64,000 bases of DNA from Alisma plantago-aquatica (lineage: Eukaryota; Streptophyta; Magnoliopsida; Alismatales; Alismataceae). This document shows positions 58,358-64,000 of this stretch, in pieces. The notes beneath the pieces were generated by a model, which was not told the origin of the DNA, ran no database searches, and was given only the letters and a program-made list of their open reading frames with translations. Within the stretch, counting starts at the first letter, position 1, and every line of letters begins with the position of its first letter. A program made the position numbers and the translations under genes. The stretch covers positions 237,266,558 to 237,330,557 of the forward strand of contig OY856409.1 of the NCBI GenBank assembly GCA_963693085.1. The letters are read 5' to 3'.

Positions 58358-58792
58358 ATGACATCACCGTCCAAGCAACCTCAAGGAACAGCTGATGCCC
58401 CTTTCTGGACAAGGGAACAATTAGAAGCTGATCGGGCCAAACTACAACAAGTCATAGATAGCTATGAAACAACTGGATAGGTCCCGGCAAAGGTGAACCT
58501 GCTAAAAGTCATGCATGAGATCAGACGCATCAACAGATGCTTAGCTGAAGAGCCCTCTGAAGAAGCGGTCGAGGAAATTTCATCCGATGAGGCCTCGGAA
58601 TATCAGCCTTCCCCCGAGGAAGAATCACCCACTGCAAAGTCTAAGGGGAAGAGAATGGCCCAAGTAACCACAGCTGAACCAGCACCCAAGAAAAGGGCCA
58701 GGAAGCAAGTACACCCTGCCTCTGCAGGGAACAAACCCTGGCAGGGTACATCCCACCATCCACCACCACCACTACCACCCCTGCCACAATAA
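58358..58792 (+). pseudogene. Athila-4 env-position polyprotein, N-terminal segment, one TAG and then a frameshift
   Basis: ATG at 58358 is the first after the second palindrome array. The frame has a TAG at 58478-58480, then stays open to 58792. The start is MTSPSKQPQGTADAPFW with an amphipathic helix. An acidic segment (EEAVEEISSDEASEYQPSPEEE) and a basic cluster (PKKRARKQ) resembling a nuclear-localisation signal follow, ending in a Pro/His run. Near 58760-58795, inside CCA repeats, the sensible reading passes to another frame (ENLHLHNIPSISQILKPTK), consistent with repeat slippage. No known family for this part. Confidence 0.6.
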
Positions 58793-58799
58793 CCGTTCC

Positions 58800-61548
58800 T
58801 ATTTTCCCCCACATCACCACCACCGCACCACCACCTGAAAATCTTCATCTCCATAACATCCCTTCCATCAGCCAAATTCTTAAACCAACAAAGTATGTCT
58901 GCCCAAGCATACTTATGAAGATGGGGATCTATAATAGAATCCTCACTCTTCTTGACAATTCCAACCTCTCCCGGCTATGCTTTGTATCCAAAATTCCCTA
59001 CATTGAGCCAACAACAAAATTCTTCACCTATTTCCACAAAGAATCAGTGGACATCATGGATAGAGCAAGGGACGGTGGTGACCGTAAAATAACCACCAGA
59101 ATCTTTAACAACGAAGTGGTCATCACTGAAAATCTTCTGAATGAAATTTTCATCGATAATCAAGACCAGCTGAAGAAAGATAAGGCCGCTGGTACAGAAC
59201 ACCCCAAGTTCAACAAACATACCTTCTGGAAATCGCTAACGGGGTTACCAACTTTTGATGCAAAGACAAGCAAGGCCTCTAACATTCATTCTGTCCTAGT
59301 GCGCACTCTTCATAAAATCATCATTGGCGCACTATTCCCCATATCAGAAGGAGGAGTTGTACTCATATCTGATCTCTATGTTCTCTGGTCCGTCCTAAAT
59401 GGAATGCCAGTTAACATTGGCCGACTTATGCTCCTCAAACTATCAGCCTTCGCCTTCGGAAAAGAAATTTGCACGGGTGGTCATATCACATCTATCATCA
59501 AATATCTTAAGATGGATAGACTTCTACCCAAATGCAACCCAATACAGGGCGACATCCTTACCAACGAACAGACATTAAAGAACTCCTATATCTTAAAAGC
59601 AAAGGATGCAAAGCTGCACTACGTGTTCTGCCCCACAACAAAATCCTCCAGAACCCTGCTTCCACTTCTAGAACTTGCTGACTATGAGAAGGACAAGCTC
59701 CTATTCACAGACGACGAGATTGCCAAAATCATAGCCTCAGTCAAAGCCAAAGCGAAGAAAGCAACGACAGGGCAGGCAGAACTCAGCATAAATGCCCCGG
59801 CAGCTAAAACAACAAAACTTCTAGTCAAACGACCTTCCAGAAGGCTTGTAAAGGCACATGAGCTGTCGGGGACACCAACATCAAAACCTCACCCCGAACC
59901 TGAGCCCCCCTTTCCAGAGGAGCATATTACAACCTCATCACTAGACTCTTTTATAATGAGTCTAAATGTTGAGCTCACTACCACCTCTCCACCTTCCACC
60001 ACCCCAATATCTACTACCCCACCGCCATCAACCACCCTTCAATCATCCTCCACACCACTTTTTACCACACCACCCTTCTCCACAACCATACCACCACCCC
60101 CACCCTTCTTCACTTCGGGCACCCCATTCTCCAATACAACGCCCGCATTCACCTCCTTCACATCCACCGAATTTCCATCAACATTCCCGGATCCATTTCT
60201 CTCTCCGAGTATGACACCACCTTTTCCACCCACCACCACCCCGATATCGCTGGTGACCCCATCCACAGTCACCACGCAATTCGCGGGTCCAACAACAGTG
60301 TCTTTTCCGCACGACACTACCATTCCACCCCGACCCCATCCACCTCACTCTTCATTTACTGGGGTCCCTTTTTCTAACATCGGTGCGGAATTCGGACGTC
60401 AATTCGACACCATCCGAAACCTCCTCACCGACCCCTCTAACATTTTGAATTCTATTTTTTCTTGTGTGCAGGGTCTAACACAATAGGTCGCCCAGATTGA
60501 CAAGCAGAACCACGCCATGCCAAGCATCCTCCAAGGAATCCAACAACGACAAGATTCAGTGGCCAAGCAAGTCGACCACATCGACGACCGCTGTAAAAAC
60601 TTGCCCGAGTGGATCCATGGAGTACAACGCCATCATGAAGCATTGTCAAAGCAGGTCGATAGGATCTCTACGCAGACTCAACCTCTGCCAGAGACCCTCC
60701 GCGAGCTCAAGCAGCAACAGCAAGCTTTCAGCACGCGCCTGGACGACATCAACACCACCCTCACGCAACTACATAATCGCCAGGAGGAGTCGTCAAACAA
60801 TGAGCTTATTCAACTAAGAGCTCAAGTAACCGACCTCACAGCACGACTCCTCTCAGCCGAAGAGCGCTACTCCGATTTAAAAGAAACCCATGAAGCACTG
60901 CTCAAAACACACGAGAACGTGCAAGTGGCATACGACGAGCTCCAATCCATACATCGTCTGTGCAAGAAGAAAGCACATAAGAAAACAACTGCTAAATCAG
61001 CAGCAGATGACGATGACGATGATGATGATGACGAGGAAGATTCTGATTCCTCCGCTGACTCAAACAACAGTACCTCCTCCACTGATGACTCCGATAAGCA
61101 AGATGATGCTGGGGCAGGCCCCAGCCAAGGAACAGAACCAAAACACCAGAAAGATCACCAAGCTGGTGATAAAGATCCCAAATCCCCTGCTCACACGGAG
61201 AACATCATCATACATTTTGGGGATCAATTTCTCAACTTTTCCACAGGATCTTTGGGGGAGGCTGCGAAAGAAGTGGCTTTTGCTGAATTTGAAAAATGTA
61301 TCCTAGGAACCAGCAGCAGTATACCAGCCACAGCAGCTCAACAACTCTCTGCACATGAACCTTTAGTGCCTGAACTGGAAGAATCAGACAGAGTATGCCT
61401 AGACACTGATGAAGAACTAGATACTCCTTCTGATTATGAAAGAGATGACGATCTGCAGCATTACATGGATGACTTAGAACAGACTTCTTCCCCCACACTG
61501 CAAGAACTACCTCCGCCGCCACCTCTACCTAGAAAATGCATGATTTAG
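58800..61548 (+). pseudogene. Athila-4 env-position polyprotein, middle: plant-transposon-protein-like domain, linker, coiled coil, acidic tract
   Basis: The frame is open from about 58800, apart from TAG 60484-60486, to TAG 61546-61548. Residues from 58900 to ~59560 resemble the 'putative plant transposon protein' family found in Athila-type ORFs (KFFTYFHKESVDIMDRA, NEVVITENLLNEIF, LHKIIIGALFPISEGG, LISDLYVLWSVLNG). A Pro/Thr/Ser-rich linker of ~180 residues covers 59880-60400. A long coiled coil runs ~60500-60960 (LIQLRAQVTDLTARLL, LKETHEALLKTHENVQ), then KKKAHKKTTAK and an Asp/Glu/Ser tract (61005-61110). It ends in LPPPPPLPRK, overlapping the protease frame by 13 bases. In Athila-1 this junction is one continuous frame, so the overlap here is probably an indel. 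Confidence 0.75.
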
Positions 61549-63308
61549 ACATGGCGGCCATCTCTACCCTAGACGCACAGGATATCTTCATCCTAAACAC
61601 TATAGTAGATGATGCCAAAGAAGGGAGGGATGTTATATACCAGAACACGAAGACTAAACGCAACCTGACACGTGAAGATTTCTGCTCCATCCTTCGATCC
61701 CAGTCACCGGTAAAGATGGCAATGTTCCGTACTCTCCTTGCCAACTCTATCGAGATCTACAAAAGCTCTAGGCGACAGCAACCGGTTCTCAACGCCTCAC
61801 CCACACTGGGGTTGTGCTTACTGTACAAAGAACTACAACACAAATCCATTACGAGGTTGCACAGGGGGATCGCAAGAAAAGCTAGATACATAACCGTGCC
61901 TTTCCAAGTTTGTAACCACTGGTTGCTCATGATTGTGGACACTGTCGCTCGTGACGCCAAAGTGTACAATTTCTGTGCCAGTGATTTAAAAGCCGGGATC
62001 ATCAACTTCGTTGGAATTGAAGCTGGGGAGGCAAGATGCATCCCTTTCTGGCTTCTAAACCTCATATGGGCCGCGTGCCCTTCTCTCCGCCAGGATTGGA
62101 GTTCTCCCTGGTTCAGAATAATCAACCCACCAGTCCAAGCCGTCGAAGGTTCCAGGGACAGCGCTTTCTACGTTATAAGGCACATTTTAGTGCTAAACCA
62201 GCAAGTCCCATTCACCGAGCTCATTAATGAAGATTTCCACTCCTTGCGAGGACGTTATGCCATGGAGCTTATCTGCGATAGAAGGTTCTTCAACAACCCT
62301 ACTATGGCGCCAGACGACGTCCCTCGTTATCTTTTTTCATCCATTCAATGTCCGCAGAGGAGACCATTCAGACAAACCCTAGCGGAGTTGACAAAAGAAA
62401 AACATCCAACCAAAGTCACCAAGCAAAGTCAATGGAACCCTTACATCTTCGACCTGGCTCCAGATAAAGGTGACGTTGATCCGATATCCGGGGTTACCAT
62501 CAAAAGATCTTCACCATGTATGGAACCCCAATCTTCCATTGAACCTTCATTTCCCAATTTCGATCAGGAAGCTTGCAAAAGTCTTTCAGACAATGAGCTC
62601 CGACTAATAATGTCACGGCTGTATGCCAAAAAAGACGAGTTGGTATATATTGACGGGGATATATTGGTTATGGAAGATGCCCTCCGTGAAACCATACAGT
62701 TCAAAGGTTCCATGTCTGTAAGTGTAATGACTGCTTATCAATACTTACTTGCACAGAATCACCACACGGTCTATATGGTGTCCGCTTACATGAAGGATGA
62801 TCTTTTAGGGCTGAAGAACTTCGGAACAAAGGAGACACTCATCTCTTATCTCCAACATACAACTCCGAAGTTCATCATGCTACCTTTCCTTCATCAAGAG
62901 CACTGGATGTTACTGGCAACCAATCTTCATGAAGGAACAACAATAATCTACAACAGTTCCGACAGCCAGTATGATCCAGACCGGAAAGCATACACTACAA
63001 TTCCAAAGACACCAACGGAGGAGGTGGCGAAGGAGTGTGCTGACAAATTACACGATCGTTTGGGTCAGCACACACGGGCATATGACAAAGATCACTTCAA
63101 ACCACCAGCCTTCTGCCACAGGTGCCCCCAGCAAATCAGAGAATCCAACGACTGCGGCTTCCATGTCCTCTTCTGGATGTATACAATTCTGGCCCTTCAC
63201 AAGCCTATAGAGGACATGACAGAAGTGGACTACCACGCACTACGTGGAAAGCTCGCAGCCACCTTACTCAGAACTCATGGGGAAAATAAAGGATTAACTG
63301 AAGCCTAA
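61536..63308 (+). CDS. Athila-4 tandem ULP1/C48-like cysteine protease domains, 590 codons open
   Basis: Intact frame; ATG 61536 is the first codon, but it was probably the C-terminal part of a larger polyprotein. Domain 1 covers ~61820-62290: His in CNHWLLMIVD (61917-61919), Gln in PPVQAVEG, but Ser (62160-62162, RDSAFYV) in the Cys position. Domain 2 covers ~62740-63250: His in QEHWMLLA (62901-62903), YNSSDS for the acidic site, Gln in CPQQ, and Cys (63153-63155) in NDCGFHV. C48 enzymes remove SUMO- or NEDD8-type modifiers. A pseudo-protease followed by a possible protease is inferred from motifs only. Substrate and role are unknown; it could mature the polyprotein or counter SUMO-dependent silencing. 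Confidence 0.75.
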   Translation: MHDLDMAAISTLDAQDIFILNTIVDDAKEGRDVIYQNTKTKRNLTREDFCSILRSQSPVKMAMFRTLLANSIEIYKSSRRQQPVLNASPTLGLCLLYKELQHKSITRLHRGIARKARYITVPFQVCNHWLLMIVDTVARDAKVYNFCASDLKAGIINFVGIEAGEARCIPFWLLNLIWAACPSLRQDWSSPWFRIINPPVQAVEGSRDSAFYVIRHILVLNQQVPFTELINEDFHSLRGRYAMELICDRRFFNNPTMAPDDVPRYLFSSIQCPQRRPFRQTLAELTKEKHPTKVTKQSQWNPYIFDLAPDKGDVDPISGVTIKRSSPCMEPQSSIEPSFPNFDQEACKSLSDNELRLIMSRLYAKKDELVYIDGDILVMEDALRETIQFKGSMSVSVMTAYQYLLAQNHHTVYMVSAYMKDDLLGLKNFGTKETLISYLQHTTPKFIMLPFLHQEHWMLLATNLHEGTTIIYNSSDSQYDPDRKAYTTIPKTPTEEVAKECADKLHDRLGQHTRAYDKDHFKPPAFCHRCPQQIRESNDCGFHVLFWMYTILALHKPIEDMTEVDYHALRGKLAATLLRTHGENKGLTEA

Positions 63309-63310
63309 TG

Positions 63311-63401
63311 CCCTTGTCCATGCATCTCTCAACCTATCACTTTGACACTCTGTGGATAGAGTGAGTGATAAGTTAGGGGGGGAGTGCACTGGACAAGGGC
63401 G
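63311..63401 (+). other. Post-ORF hairpin with G7 tract
   Basis: GCCCTTGTCCA (63311-63321) pairs with TGGACAAGGGC (63391-63401). Inside, AACCTATCAC (63332-63341) pairs with GTGATAAGTT (63366-63375) with one mismatch, and ACTCT/AGAGT pairs within that. A G7 tract at 63377-63383 sits in the right arm. Starts just after the ORF's stop. Homologous core in Athila-1 at 26505-26545. Confidence 0.7.
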
Positions 63402-64000
63402 AGGTATCAGTCTTCTTCAACCCTTCCTTTAACTCATACTTTTTCGCACATCATTTTCAAACTTTCTGTTCATATTTAGACTTTTTCCAGTAATTTCTTC
63501 AATAAAATAACTCTTAAGTATAACCTTCATCCTGGAAAGAATCACCCCTAGCTAAGTTAGAGATAAAGTAGTCCTCAAAAATAAATAACAAGATTAGCAT
63601 ACAGGCATGAATGTCATTCACAATTGGTTTTTATGCTTTTACTTCAATTCTATCTCAGACTCTTCACAGGTCAACTTCAGGGCCAAAGCAAACCGAAAAC
63701 TCTCAAAGTCAAGAGGGAAATCAGGGGGAAATCCAAAATCAAGAAATCTCGCGAGTGGACCACCAAATAAAAATAAGTGCATGTCAGGAACCCTAAGAAC
63801 AATTTTCTTCTTCCAATAAAAGAGGCTTGGCCGCCCAATCAAAAACCCTAACAAAAACCCACTTCCTAAGCCTGTGAGTTTCGAATAAAAGCCAGAGTGT
63901 TGAATAAAAACATGAGAGTTGTGCCACGCATAAGGACCTATATGAAGAGCCAACAAAGATCTCACCCGGCCAGTACATTCAGCTGCCCTCATGAAGGCAG
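63402..64000 (+). other. Athila-4 3' noncoding interior, runs off the window
   Basis: No gene. From about 63885 it matches Athila-2 at 34445-34570 (AATAAAAGCCAGAGT, GAGTTGTGCC, TGCCCTCATGAAGGCAG). In Athila-2 the 3' LTR starts ~830 bases later, which predicts the unseen Athila-4 3' LTR. Confidence 0.65.

Noticed and set aside
60039..60323. Gly/Val-rich minus-strand frame (and similar ones at 58603-58875 and 60867-61082).
   Set aside because: Antisense reading of Pro/Thr-rich or Asp-rich coding sequence of the Athila-4 polyprotein.

Overview
This window reads as intergenic, heterochromatin-like DNA from a large, transposon-rich seed-plant genome, most likely an angiosperm. I see no cellular gene, tRNA or functional rRNA. 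Nearly every stretch can be assigned to a plant transposable element. The lineages are Ty3/gypsy Tekay/Del chromoviruses with LTRs of about 3.8-4.9 kb, Ty3/gypsy Athila, a Ty1/copia remnant, a plant L1 LINE, a SINE and a Cassandra TRIM. The species cannot be named from this.

Left part (1-16.4 kb): the 3' end of a Tekay element (Tekay-1, + strand, pol end and 3' LTR) abuts a decayed copia element on the minus strand, apparently cutting through its integrase. The copia element is also split by a full-length L1 LINE (6813-12267, minus, 16-bp target duplication with one mismatch). Its presumed LTR region carries a 200-bp SINE (14523-14722, minus) with an 18-bp target duplication.

Right part (16.4-64 kb): a nest at least five levels deep. 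Tekay-2 (+, LTR-gag-LTR with pol deleted) is broken at 23577 by Athila-1 (minus). Athila-1 was hit by Athila-2 (+, complete, 28711-37615, target duplication ACCAT), by a complete Cassandra (37924-38813, target duplication AGGAG) and by Tekay-3 (minus, from 39273). Tekay-3's 5' LTR is broken at 46066 by Athila-3 (+). Athila-3's gag is broken at 49571 by Athila-4 (+), which runs off the right edge.

Athila-4 is the richest element. It has an 1805-bp LTR, a tRNA-Asp-type primer site, gag-protease, RT-RNase H-integrase, and then, in the position of the Athila env-like gene, a polyprotein reading frame of about 5 kb. That frame holds a plant-transposon-protein-like domain, a Pro/Thr-rich linker, a coiled coil, an acidic tract and two tandem ULP1/C48-like cysteine protease domains. 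The first protease domain has Ser in place of the catalytic Cys; the second keeps His, Gln and Cys. Athila-1, a much more diverged element, has the same arrangement. A tandem palindrome array plus TATA box, the architecture of these elements' LTR promoters, recurs inside Athila-4 between pol and this polyprotein, suggesting a separate internal promoter. The LTRs and 3' regions also carry conserved RNA-structure candidates, one with compensatory base changes. Almost all elements are inactivated; many stop codons look like C-to-T decay of CAA, CAG or CGA codons.
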